A stretch of 64,000 nt of DNA from Pisaster brevispinus (Eukaryota > Echinodermata > Asteroidea > Forcipulatida > Asteriidae): assembly GCA_023634235.1 (NCBI GenBank), contig JAMKCF010000006.1, positions 10,817,751 to 10,881,750 of the forward strand, given 5' to 3'. The position numbers were made by a program, and so were the translations under genes. The notes below the pieces were generated by a model. The model was not told the origin of the DNA and made no database searches. It saw only the letters and a list, made by a program, of their open reading frames with translations. Below, piece after piece: positions 1-11,639 of this stretch; the first letter of the stretch is position 1; every line of letters begins with the position of its first letter.

Positions 1-2477
1 ATCCATCTTGAAATGGAATACACTCAAACCGCTTCTATCCCGTAAACATTTCATTAAAATGCAAGTCAACATAAATTTAATTTTTTAAATATTGCTCTAA
101 ATCGAAAAGATAATCAGTTGAGGTCTGAATGTAAACAATAAATAAAAGTAACCAGAAACTTTTATATGAAGTAAACCGTATCAGTCGTGCGCACCTTTCA
201 AAATGGCATCATGACTAAAACAGAGAGATGGGGGACCCGCGGAAACGGTGAACCAGAATATAACCGTCCTATGAGTAAATGGCTTCAATTTGCTCATTAT
301 TTGATACCAAAGATAACATACCAAACACAATTACTTTATCATTCCTTTATAACTATTTATGTGATTTTACTGATTGAGTTTTTAAATCAATGCATGATAG
401 TTTCAGGTAAACCTTACACAAGCGGCAAAAAATAGTTTTCCCAAGAACTTACTATGGTCAATACAAAATTGCACCGTGACTTTAAGGCAGATTTATTACT
501 TTGTTTTACCAGCAATTAGGCCTAAATGGCCACATTTTACCGGTTAAAGACATGGTTGGGGTGCATGAAGAGTTCAAACTGTTGCTTTAAACGAAAAACA
601 CAAACACAAATCAGAAAAACAACACACAAGAAAAGCATATTAAAACTTTATTATGAAAACTCATTTAAAGGGGCACTGTACGTCGTCGTGATCACAGCGA
701 GTCTGTGGCCGGAGTGTTTTTTTTATGTGATATTTTTGGGGACTAATTCTTACTTCTATTTCATGTTCTTGTAGTGGTGTCATTGTTTTTTAAACACGGG
801 ATATAGTATTTCATGTTTTTATATCATGATGAAGAATGATAAATGAATGAAAATGAATGAATGAATGAATGACATTAAATTCCGAACTCTTACCCAGTTA
901 CTGCACACGTGCGCGCGATAAACAATGACAGTATACCCTTTAAAGCTTTTGTTTGTGATGTGATGGTTACCGCGCGCGTGTGTGTGAGAGTTCATGTGTC
1001 CATGTCCAGCCACAAGTAGACTATGATCACGACAACGGTACTCCTTTAAATTTTACATTTTACATTATGAGAGAAAAATAATCATAAGAAAATTATGTTT
1101 ATATATATCCTTTGTACCTGTATACCTTTTAAAAATCACACAACATTCGTTGCCAAATCTGGAGACTGTAGTTGAAGTGTGATATTTCTCAGGGAATTGT
1201 TAATTTAAAAACAAAGTTTCACAAAAAGTACCTTAAAGGTGCCATCATGTCATTATTTTCAATTACTTTTTCGGTACAATGAATTGTTACCCTTCGCCAT
1301 GTACACGAACTAGCCCCATGAACAAACACATTTTGTGAGGCATCGATAATGAAGCGCCCTGGGTAACATTTCACTTTAATAATTTGGGTCGCGTGCGGGT
1401 TAAAGGTCAGCTATCAGAGAAAGCGCAACGAGACGGAACTTTTAAGCTAGCTTTTGACTAATTTTTGAAGTTTTAATGGGATTGTCTCACTGCCCCATTA
1501 AGCTTATTGTGGATGATCCAAAAACAATTCAGCGCGGCCAACTTACATAGAGCTTCGTAAGCAGACGTTTTAGAATCAAACATCATCTGATTTAGCGAGA
1601 ACATGCCATTTGGGCTGGTTAACTTTCTTTTTTAAAGAATGTATTAAACAACCCTATCTAGAGTCTGGGTATATCAGTACAAAAATGCAAAACAAAAAAC
1701 TATTAACTACAGAATGGAGGACATTTATATACATTTTTATGTTTTTTTTTGTTTTAACAAATTATTGATTAGTAACATAGCTATTAATTCCCATAGAACC
1801 TTTTAAAAATTAGCAGTAACAAAGTACGAGTTTAACTGATGATTATAAGATTTTAATTGTTATTACATGTTTATATAAGTGTTGTATCTTTTAAAGACAT
1901 TCGATTGGATTTCTCATATGAATAAAATTATAGTTTTTTGTTTTAAGAATGGATTTTGTGCTGGATTGTCCTTGACTTTCAGTTTCTCTTTCAACAATAT
2001 GAATGTCTATCGACGCGGGTTCGTTTACAGTCGAAGATTTGACGGTCATATTGGTGCAAGGCAATATCTGGCGGTTTTTAAGTAATAAAAAAAAACAACA
2101 ACTATTGGACCATTTCTTTGTTCCAAATAATAACATTGTTAAGAACGATAATGTTGCTGTAGCACTCTTTCTCAACAAAAACAACAAAATTGAGTTTGCC
2201 TTGGCGGCCATATTGAATTCCCAGAATGTATTTTTATTGTTTTTAAAGATATGACAAAAAAAATAGTTATCACAATAACAAAAACATTTGTTTAGATCAA
2301 ATCCCAACAAAAAACATACATGCACTTTACAAAGACATACTAAAATCAGTATGCTCAAATAGCAGAGAATATATTTGAAATGAAATATAAACACAGTTCA
2401 CTTTAATGTATAAAAATTTGAAAGTTATGTGCAGAAATAGAGGGTGCACATTTTGCCCCAATCCTGATCCGTTTAAG
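1..2477. other. Intergenic region with TIR elements
   Basis: No convincing gene is seen. Open frames are short, lack splice-site support and show no recognisable domains. The stretch holds a TIR element at 665-1049, a short TGAA-type repeat near 842-871, and AT-rich unique sequence. A segment near 2195-2225 (GGCGGCCATATTGAATTCCC) reappears almost unchanged near 22391-22420, so part of this region is old dispersed repeat. Confidence 0.6.
665..1049. mobile_element. MITE with TTAA ends
   Basis: The left end (TTAAAGGGGCACTGTACG, continuing to GTCGTGATCA) is an imperfect inverted copy of the right end (TGATCACGACAACGGTACTC then CTTTAA). The arms are about 27 bp and both ends carry TTAA, the target used by piggyBac-type transposases. 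The interior has no coding capacity, so this is a non-autonomous element. Assignment to piggyBac rests only on the TTAA ends. Confidence 0.6.
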
Positions 2478-2483
2478 TTTATT
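2478..2483 (-). terminator. Poly(A) signal of CTBS
   Basis: The minus strand reads AATAAA about 50 bases downstream of the CTBS stop codon, the expected spacing for a compact 3' UTR. Confidence 0.55.
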
Positions 2484-2533
2484 GGGTACACACAAAAAGA
2501 AACAACAATAACACAAACTAACCCATACTTATT

Positions 2534-5500
2534 TCACATGAAAAAGCTGTTGATAGCATCCCACATTGCCTTTGTGAGTGCTTTCCCTTCCGATTGGCCA
2601 GTATAATCCAAGAAATCAGCATTCCACATTGACACGCCACGGAGCTGATTAGATTTGGCGTAGTTGTAGCGGATCATCAGGCTCTCTGGATCGTCGTACC
2701 ACAGTTGTCGAATTTGACCCGTAGTAGGATCCTGTACAATATAACACAGACAAACAAACATGTTATGCATTTACAAAAACACCATGCAATAATGACTTCA
2801 ATGTATTCAGTTTGCGGTAACGCCATATGTATTTCAATACACATGTAATGTATTATCTTCTTTGCTGTGTAGATTTGTTCTCAGACCTGGTCTTGTCATG
2901 TAGGCTGTTTAGTTATATTGGCTTCAAAAACCCAATAATTACTTCTTTATTCCACAAATGATAAACAAAATATAGGCCTATTTGAAAACAATAGATAAAT
3001 ACAAATAAAAATCCGTGGTCATTAGTCCGTATGTTTGATAGAAAGCCACCATGGAAAGTGTATTTCTGAGAAAAACAAAATGAGTAAACATCCCACAAGT
3101 ACAATTTTCGACACAATAGAAACCTTCTACAGATGCCATTTCCTCTTTACCTGTTAATACACTTTTCCAAACACAATGCCCTTTCCTTTCCCCATGTTTT
3201 TTTATATGTGAATTTACATGAAACAGTACTTCCTCCCTCTTGCGTGTGAAACCAAGGAAACCATAGGAAATAGTTAGATCTCCGGATGCTCGCTGAAAAC
3301 AACAATAACACTAGTCTCAGACAGTAGTATTTAGATCAACATGTCTTTACCAAGTAATTGAAGAAGGGCGACCCCAACGTTTCATTGAAGATTCGACCAG
3401 TCGTAGAGTTCTTCATTAGCTGTGTAATAAGTTTATAAGGCCTTTGGACGCCATTTCCGTACATCTGCACACCTCTCTTTGTCTTGACGTCATCTTGTTG
3501 ACCAATAAAAGAACAAATGTTGTCCTAAAAAGCAAAACAATAAATAAAAATAAAATATTAACGAAACGATATTTCCAGTCAGTGCAGGAAATCGCCGATG
3601 TTCTAAACGTAAGTTCTCTCATGGGTGATTCAAATAAGGGTATAATTATATAATATAACATACATTGATGGTCAACAACCATGCACGTCAAAAATTGATA
3701 TAAATTTTTAGTCTTCACTTCACTGTGAGATTATAATTAATATCATTAAAAGAGAACAATTACTTTAGGCCTACGTATTACATGTATACAAGAAAGTTAT
3801 TTAATTCAAATTTAAAATATGAAAACAAAACAATAACACAAAAAAAACCATTACAAAATCTACAGGCATGTAATTTCTTTGTCAATGTAACAATCACATA
3901 TTCTTTCTTAACAAAATAACAAACAATCTCAGAAAATATACTTCTTTTGAAGTATGAGTTAAACAAAAGGCCTTTTTTCATATGCATTAATATAATAGAC
4001 TTTGAGTTTTAAAAGTTGGTCTTTTCTAATTCTTGAAGGTAGGTGTTTTACTTTGGTAATGAACCAGACAAAACTAGTGTAATTTTTATCCAAAAGCCTA
4101 CTAATTGTTATACAGGTGTATAATGGTAGTGAACATCCTGCGAAATTATTTCGTCTGAAGTGCCCCCATTGGTTAAAAATCAATAAAAGTATGTCAACAA
4201 ATTTGCATATCCAAAGACCATTTCCGTGGTGTCCATGCTACGTGCATGCTACGGCCAGAGATGCGACTGGTACCCACAGTCACTTCGCTTTAAAGCGTGG
4301 ATGGATTCGACGTTCTTGATGAAAATGCAACGAAAGTTTGCCCCTGTTTCCTCAACAATTGTATTCGACTGAAACTTCACGGTTGACTTGTATTGTATAT
4401 CTTTATTGAAAATGTTGTCTATAAATCAGCATTACGTTGACAAAAAACAAAACGATGACTCAACCTTTAAAACCACCGAGACAAAAATATTAAAAATAGT
4501 AGGCCTGTAAATTCACAAAATTCCAGTTTAAGTCAAATTAATCTAATGCTGAGAAAGGTACAGATAAAACAAATAATGGCAGTGATTAAAAAACGCCTTT
4601 TGCAGCGTGAGCCACGTCAAAACGCCATAAACAGCGCGATAAGAAAGAAAAACTTTCAAACTAAGCAAAGGAACGAAATTAAAGGTATTAAAAACATTAA
4701 AAAGCAAACAAGTTAAAGAAATAAAAAGAAAAAAAGAATGATGGTTACAAAAGTTACATCATTAAATGACGGATCAATTAAAGGTAGGGTCACAAATTGG
4801 TAATTACCCCCGAAATGAATGACCATAAAAACTTACTTGAAAGAACTGCAGCTGTTTTTAGTACACATATTTTTGTAAAAGTATTCCCTTTAAAGTAATA
4901 TGGTATGAATACATTTTCACCCAAAACATTTGAATCTGAGAAACGATTAATCTATGAATCGATTCTCAGTTTTCTGACGGTTGGTGTCCGTTTGCAAATG
5001 CTGCGGCCAGAGATGCGGCTGGTACCTGCTGACGTCACCTCGCTAAACGTGCATGGATTCGACGTTCTTGTGAAAACAGTGTGACAATATTGTTTTGCTG
5101 TGTTTTCAACAAGTGGACACTGTATTCAGCTCAAACTCTCACATAATAATGTGACTTTTAGCAGCATTATGTTGACAAAAACGAATCTATGGCCCTACCT
5201 TTAAGCAACAGTATCCACATTATTTTCATCGCTTGGGGAAATCGTACCAGACTGTTGAAGGGAAACTCAATAACACAAAGCCCTACCTGTAGGAGATGAG
5301 TGCAGGTAAAGTCGTAGCCATACCACGGTACTGCAGTTACCATTTTACTGGTGGGAATCCCATCCGCTTGGAATGACTCTATGCCTATAGCATAAGAAAA
5401 AGGAAATGCAAATTCGTAATCACAAGAAATTTAGAGTTCAATTCAATTCAATTTATTATAAAGGTCAGTTAATTTTTTTAAACAAAATCACAAAAACACA

Positions 5501-8500
5501 GCGATATGTTTGTAAAATATATAAGAAGTAGTTAAAGAACACAAAGTCATGTATAAAGAAACTAACGGGACAAATTACACAGTGAATTTTTTTTTTACAT
5601 TCCACAACCATCTAAAATTACAAGGGTTACCATGCACCAAACTAGAGAGAGATTGGCTCGGTACTACCGTAACATTCTTCAGATTATGTACCAATTTCAT
5701 AAAGTTGCTTAAGCACAAAACACAACAACATTATGCAAACCAGAATGAGGTTACCAGCCAAGTGACCCTGTCAAGTGTACCATTTGTGCCTGGTAGTGGA
5801 ACCCTGCCAGGTGTTACTTAGCAGAAAGTTTTTAAGCAATATTTCTGCTCAAGCAGCTCTATGACATTTGGCCCCGTTTGTAGAGTGGTACTCGTATCCA
5901 GCATACAGTGTAGCATAATTAATGACGGTGGCAAAACATGGTTTGAAAATAGAAGATGTCGGTGTGTCAGGAGGTCATTGACAGTCCTGAAGTGAAGATA
6001 AACGTACTATTGGTTGTCCAGCCCAAGCCCAAACGTTATTCATTCCGTCGTGCCAATGATGTAGCTTTTGATTACCTACTGCTTGTAGTGTGACGTACTT
6101 CCACTGTAAGCCCCGCCCACTTCACACAAACTGGCTCCACTGATTACCAGAAGCCCACCAGAGTTGCATTTAGCTAGTCTTTATTTGATGATTTATGCAA
6201 CAAAAACTTAATAACTGGATTTGGCAGCACGTTCTTGAAAGACTAAGGTCTTCTTATAGAATTAAAAGTTTCTGTCATAAGCAATGCCTTTGAACGATGA
6301 AATTTGTTATTTTTGGTAAGAATACACACAAAATATTGCCTGCTTTGGTGCCGGAAGTAGCGAAAACTTTGGACGTACATCAAATACGCACACATGTGGC
6401 GCAATGATTTACCAGCAGGCAGGATTACAGACAACCTTACGAGTTAATGTTAAGAAGCAATAGAATGAAAGGTCTGAGCGAAAAGATAGCTATACGAACC
6501 CAGTTGAACAAGCTTGAGCCCGTCATTGGATACAGCATATGGAAAACCTCCAACCATGTCGTAGTCCATGATGACCAAAAAATCGCATATGGCAGCTAAC
6601 TTTTTGTAGTCGTAGCAACGGCTCCAAGTGCACCCTGGGCCGTACGGTACATCAAACGTTATCTAAATTGCAAAATACAATTTCGAATAAGGGTAGGCCT
6701 ATGCTTCAACTTAAATTTGGTCAGTAAAAAAAACCCTTCATTGTGAAGTAGGGCATAGTGTTACAGTTGAGGGAAACTTTAACTATTGGTTATTGTGTAT
6801 TGATTAATACTGATTTGATCAGTCAACAGAAAAGACGTTTTTTGGATAGCGAATGTATGCCATTATACATTCTAAGCAGGTAGACCCAGAGGCAGTATTA
6901 CTGAGAGTAAAAAGGGGGAGGGGTCGCGGTGTGTTAGTATTTGAATTAAGTGTGCCATCACATAGTCCGCCAGCTTTTTCACTGGTCCGTGTTTTATGGT
7001 TCCCTTTCAACCCGGCGTGGGTTTTGAAGCTATATGACCAATCAGTGATTTACATGTAGCAGTGGGAGCATATTAAACTTGCCCGAGCCGGACTATAGTT
7101 GGACATAATTCTGCCTGGTCCTTGTGTGTTTTAACTGGCATTAGGCCATCGGACCACTGTTAAGGGAGAACGCTAACTTGTTGGGTTAACTTTGTCGAGG
7201 GGGGCCCCCTCACCACCCTCCTCCCACCATCCTACAGCCCCTGGGAATCACATAAATTGCACATAACACACAAAATCGAAACATTTTTGACAAACAATCA
7301 TGCAAGGTTTGAATGGAGACTACTGACCTGTGTATGGGGGTTGGCAGCACGGAATGCCCGTGCTGTTTCATCCACCAGGGCAACAAGCAGATTGGAGTTC
7401 TTAAGACTTAGGACACTCTCAAAGTCAATGTTTATGCCATCCATGTATTGTTTAGTGGCCATCTCGACCTTTTGTTTCACCCAGATGCTACGATATGTCG
7501 CGTTGGATAGTTGGTTTGCCGGGTAGTCAACTAAAAAAAAAAAAACCACACGGAATAAAAATGTGTGAAATTATCAAATAATCAGTGAATAAAAAAATAA
7601 ATCGAGCTAATTTCTAAGCATAAACAAACACACAGACAATTTTGAATTTTACTCGGTTATTCTAGATTTCTTAACAAACATGATTTTTTTTTTTTTTTTA
7701 AATGTGTCATCGAAAGATACCCTGACTACATTTTCTTAGATCAAGTGATAAGTCACAAGGAAAATTGATAGAGCAAAGTTTAAATAATATTGGGTTGAAC
7801 AAAGACATTTGAATAGAGCGGTACTTGAACCAATGCGACTTCCGGATTAACAAGCCTGCGCTCTGCCAAAACTGAGCTTCAGGTTGAATGGCACCCCGAC
7901 TGACACTCCGAACTAAGATATTGACAACATAGGGAGACCGCCATCATAGGGCTAGATAGCTCAGTTGGTAAAGCGCCGGCACTCCGGCGAGGTTGCAGGT
8001 TCAAGTCCCACATTTGGTCTTTGTTTAACTCAATTTATTTTAAATTTCTTAGATTAGAGGGTTGGAATGAGTTGATTAAAAACCAATTATATGTGTCATA
8101 AGATCTTCAAGCACAAGAACAATTACCATTACTCTGAACGTTACTATCGACTGGTTCCTCAAGACGTTTTTGTTTCTAAATAGGTTACTTGAGGCGCCGT
8201 TTCCGAACTGGCAGCTACAGCTACAGCTATGACTGTTGCTAAGGGTGTTGCTTATAATTACAGGACGTCCCATGTACTTCAACGCATGATGGCGTGACGC
8301 ATCAGCCGTAGCCGTAGCTGTATAGCCGCCAATTCGGACACGGCCTAAGTTGGGCTGTTTTGAACTGGAACTCACCGGCCATGACAAGTCTTGCACCATT
8401 TGAGTGAGCAGTGCACATTACATCCGGGTTATACGGAGTAAAAGTTGCGACGGTTGTTATGTGAGACCAATCATAATCCATCCAGTACTCATCTGATGCT

Positions 8501-10454
8501 TGGAATACGAAGAGCTGCAATTTAACATATAATTGGCAGTATTAATTGTCTTTCAACTCATCAACATCATTATCTAGCCTACAACTGACAAGTTTCAAAA
8601 GTCTTGCCACCAAATGTCAAAATTTCCATTTACAGCACTTATACTCTAAAAACTCCCGCATCGGAGTTAACCCGGATGCCAGTTCCCTGGGGCCGTGTCC
8701 CATTTCTGGGTCAGGCTGAACCGCCGGGGAAGTGGTTAAAACATGGGACATTAACTCAGATTCTGCATCATGTTGACCCATTTCTGGGTCATTTTGACAC
8801 AGATTCCGGGTCTATTCTGACCCAGAAATGGCCCACAGGACCCGGACCTAAATGGGATCCGATCTCAAACTGCCACCATCGCTCGGAGCAAATACAGAGG
8901 CAAGCCATCCGATTGATCAACAATAACTATCAAACGTACAGGAACTGTTACATAACATAAAAAACAACAACAACAACATCAGTAAAAACCAGGGATGGGC
9001 GACACTAGAGACTAGGTGAAAGGTCAGCGGACTATAACTACGATGCACAAAATTCTCAAATAAGTATAGTAGACATCCATGATCTCCTTTCATGCCTACA
9101 GCAGACAGACTTTGGAACACACTCCCTGCTGACGTCGTCACCGGGCGTCTTCAGGTCACACATCTACACCCACTAGCTCTCTAACTAGTTTTGTTTTTTT
9201 ACTTGCACTTTAATTATTTACCAGGCACAACTTTTCACTTGATTCACGCCCACCTAGCTTTCATCTCGGCTCTTACACCCAGAGCGGACTTTGCTGAGTA
9301 CCAGCGTAGATGTAGATGTTGATATGCCAATGTTACCTGATCCAAAAATCGTCGCGCATCAAGGGGACATAAGCAAAAACTTGTGCAGATGCGTACCAGT
9401 TATATGGAATCTTAGAAAACAGTTTCTTTCCAAGGAAAGTCAGAGACTGGATCAGCTTCCAACCTAGCATCAATGATGGCACCCATCTATCGCACTCTGC
9501 CTTTTGAGATAATCTGCTGACCCTCGGGGTGCGCCCCACTTTAAAAAAAAAAGGGAGAAAACAGAGCGTCGGCCTCACACATATTTTAACCCTCAAAATA
9601 GTCTGCATTAAACAGATTTGAGAGCCCGATAAAAGAGGTACAGTTAAACATTCTTCCCAATTGCGACCGGGGGGGGGGTGACTTCCAACTTGAGGTATTT
9701 TTGTTGACATTAGGCCCTAAAATAAATGGTCCTATTTGCCGAGAAGTGTAGGGACATTTTTCAAGATTGATGTTCGTTGGACGTTTGGAAAGTTTCACCG
9801 GTGTAGGGGAGTGTTTTTATTTGGAGGGAGAATAACTCGACGGGCCCAGGGACTCCCAATATCAAATTGAGTAGAGGATATGGATCCGCCCAATTAATAA
9901 TTTCCCCTTTACTGTAAAAAGCGGTGAGACTTCTAAGTATTTTCTTGTATTTCTGAATATTTAGCATTTTGCACTGCTATGCGAGTTTATTTAGCTTATA
10001 TAAATTGTTGTGCAAACGGCCTTCACCCTATAGTTCATGACATCCGCATAGTTGACCTCGACCATTGAAACAAAATAAACCTTATTAAGCATGCTAAGCA
10101 AACATTTAGCAGGGAAAATTTAAAGAGGCGAGTGGTATGTTGTTCGGCAGGTGGAAATACTGACGATTCAGAAGTGTAGTATACTGCGGCCAAACGTTTT
10201 AGTGGTTAGTAAACATTCAAGGTGCTAAGCAAGGTATTGAAACAAAGCCTGGAGGATAACAAGAAAATAACAACTCCTACCTCTTTCTGCGGCGTATTCG
10301 TGATGAAATTACACAGTGTCGGGTCCTGACACGGGCATGGATCGACCGTAGGCACGGAGCAGTTTGACCCCGTAAAAACAGCGAGAACTGATAACAGCAA
10401 AACAGTACAATTACTGTACATGATGAGCGAATGACAACTGGTGGTGGCAGCCAT
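2534..10454 (-). CDS. CTBS: Di-N-acetylchitobiase (GH18), 7 exons
   Basis: This lysosomal GH18 hydrolase splits the reducing-end GlcNAc-GlcNAc core of N-glycans during glycoprotein breakdown. Exons in transcript order: 10281-10454, 8376-8514, 7328-7530, 6500-6662, 5287-5384, 3351-3524, 2534-2731. All introns are GT-AG, phases agree, and the spliced frame is 1,149 nt (382 aa), close to the human length. Residues 1 to about 33 form a signal peptide, followed by a CPCQDPTLC motif like human CTBS. Exon 2 gives SHITTVATF. Exon 3 gives the catalytic GH18 motif DGINIDFE with Glu142 as proton donor. Exon 5 gives VPWYGYDFTC, and exon 7 gives QLWYDDPES and LRGVSMWNADFLDY. The start is the first ATG before the signal peptide. 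Introns carry MITEs, SINEs and a LINE fragment but no exon is broken. Identification is strong; expression is not shown. Confidence 0.93.
4215..4470 (+). mobile_element. MITE family A, degenerate copy 1
   Basis: This resembles the element at 4778-5204. It shares GGCCAGAGATGCG, GGATTCGACGTTCTTG, the CAGCATTA(T/C)GTTGACA block and the right end ACCTTTAA. The left TIR is not recognisable. It lies in CTBS intron 5. Confidence 0.5.
4778..5204 (+). mobile_element. MITE family A, intact copy 2
   Basis: The element begins TTAAAGGTAGGGTC and ends GGCCCTACCTTTAA, giving inverted ends directly flanked by or including TTAA. It is about 427 bp and non-coding. Internal blocks recur at 4215-4470 and 21092-21437 in the same orientation, so this is a dispersed family. 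The TTAA ends suggest piggyBac-type mobilisation, by inference. It sits in CTBS intron 5. Confidence 0.65.
5688..5874. mobile_element. MITE related to the 37.3-37.7 kb pair
   Basis: The left end reads CCAATTTCATAAAGTTGCTT and the right end carries the inverted counterpart around GCAGCTCTATGACATTTGGCC. The same end motifs (a TTGGC-like end with ATTTCATA and alternating GCTTA words) occur in the elements at 37280-37446 and 37480-37736. It is non-coding and lies in CTBS intron 4. Confidence 0.5.
7328..7530 (-). CDS. CTBS: CTBS exon 3, catalytic GH18 motif
   Basis: This 203-nt exon runs from phase 1 to phase 0 and encodes residues 105-172. It contains the GH18 signature D-G-I-N-I-D-F-E (residues 135-142), preceded by QYM as in human CTBS. 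Its polypyrimidine tract is unusually pure (about 13 T on the minus strand just before AG). All three acidic motif positions are present, so the enzyme should be active. Confidence 0.9.
7815..8045. mobile_element. tRNA-derived SINE pair, head to head
   Basis: The plus half (about 7905-8045) carries an A box (TAGCTCAGTTGGTAAAGC) and B box (GGTTCAAGTCC) after the leader AGATATTGACAACATAGGGA. The minus half (about 7815-7905) carries a diverged inverted copy with AACCAATGCGACTTCCGGAT and a reversed A box. The anticodon region is degenerate and the acceptor stem does not pair well, so this is a SINE, not a tRNA gene. Plus-strand relatives are at 46270-46420 and 59140-59280, and another inverted pair is at 56170-56385. 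It lies in CTBS intron 2. Confidence 0.6.
8190..8346. mobile_element. MITE with GGCCGTGTCCGAA-type TIRs
   Basis: The left arm (GGCGCCGTTTCCGAACTGGC plus CAGCTACAGCTACAGCT) is inverted at the right end (AGCCGTAGCCGTAGCT then GCCAATTCGGACACGGCC). The same arms form the near-perfect palindrome at 39723-39851. It ends only about 30 bases from the CTBS exon 2 donor. Confidence 0.6.
8640..8830 (+). repeat. Dispersed repeat with GACCCAGAAATGGGTC words
   Basis: This segment repeats short palindromic words built on TTTCTGGGTCA and TGACCCAGAAA. A diverged inverted copy is at 26045-26225. The internal symmetry suggests a TIR element, but exact ends are unclear. Confidence 0.45.
8866..9330 (+). pseudogene. 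Non-LTR retrotransposon 3' fragment
   Basis: Translation gives fragments typical of the C-terminus of CR1/L2-like reverse transcriptase ORFs: SEQIQRQAIRLINNN near 8885-8930 and ADRLWNTLPADVVTGRL near 9100-9150. The frames are broken, with a stop just after the second motif. The tail ends in GTAGATGTAGATGTTGAT, resembling the short 3' repeats of such elements. It is a dead insertion in CTBS intron 1. Confidence 0.55.
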
Positions 10455-11639
10455 TTTTAATTGTAGAACATCCTATGCGATCGTTTTGTGTTCCAGCAGG
10501 AGTCAGTCACGCGTGTCCAACCATTGTTGTTAAAGGGGATATGTACGAAAGCCCATTAGTGCCATCGCAAGTACACATTCAGCAAATCTTGTTTTTTGGA
10601 AGTACATATTCAGCAAATCTTGTTTTTTGGAAGTGCGATGTTTAAAAAGTAGAATCTAATTATCCACAAAGTAATGCCTCGAAATTGTGTAGTTTTCCTA
10701 TTACTTCGTGATCGAACACGGTCCGCCATTTTGTGGAAGTAAAAAAATTGATGGAGTCAAAAATTGGTTCTATAAAAAGGCGGGTCGCGTTAGTCCACAA
10801 AGTGAAAGGAAAACTGCAATATTTTGAAGCATGTGTGAATCATTATATTCTAACATATAACAATTTCATAACGAACGCTTTCAAACGCTTTCTTCAGCCC
10901 AAACCGAAGGTTGAATGTATATGTTGTGTTGTTTGACGAGAGCGATTCATCTTCCCGTTCAGTGACGTAACCGGTGGGGGGGGGGGGGTGTTTGGAGCTA
11001 CTCATCTGGCCCAAGCGAAAGTGTGTACCTTCATTTGCAATTTTTCCCCCAAATCACTGCCTTTATCGTTCGAAAAATGTACTATGACAGAAACTTTTAA
11101 TTCTGCCACTTTGAAGGTTTGGTGTATATAAAAAGTGGCGTTCAAACGTGAATCGTTCTTAGGGCGACTTAAAAAGTGGAAAAACCATAACTTGAAAGAG
11201 ACCAACTTGCTTGGCCTTGGCAGCACTGCCATCCCATAATTAGAAGAATTGGGTAATAGTCTAGGCCAGTTTAAAAAAAAAGTAACTTCGAGTGGCATTT
11301 TGGAGTAAAAGTTGTTAACATACCATAATAAGGGGGCGCTGAATCCGAAATGAAGAATACCAAGCCTAATTTTTAGCCCTTGCCCCTGAAAAATCACGTT
11401 AAAAACGGCACAGAAAACCAAGCAGACGACAGTACTTCACATGCAAAAATAGTCAGGTTCTGCTGTAGTTCTATAACGATATAATGAAGCATACATTGTC
11501 AATGAACGGGTTGCATGTTTATCTTTTTTTTGTCAGCTAGTTCCCAATAATGAAGCAAACAATGTCAATGAACGGTGTGCATATTTCTCTTCAATATTAT
11601 GATGCAATACTAGTTTTGGAGTACAAAATGTGGAAAAAT
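10455..11639. other. Intergenic, upstream of CTBS
   Basis: This is the 5' flank of CTBS and sequence beyond it. It contains the 31-bp duplication, a G run near 10977-10988, and a local repeat of AATGAAGC-ACA-TGTCAATGAACGG at about 11483 and 11551. No core promoter motif or supported exon was recognised. Confidence 0.5.
10569..10630 (+). repeat. 31-bp tandem duplication
   Basis: Two adjacent 31-bp copies (10569-10599 and 10600-10630) differ at one position. Both contain CAGCAAATCTTGTTTTTTGG. They lie about 120 bp upstream of the CTBS start and could be part of its 5' flank. Confidence 0.75.
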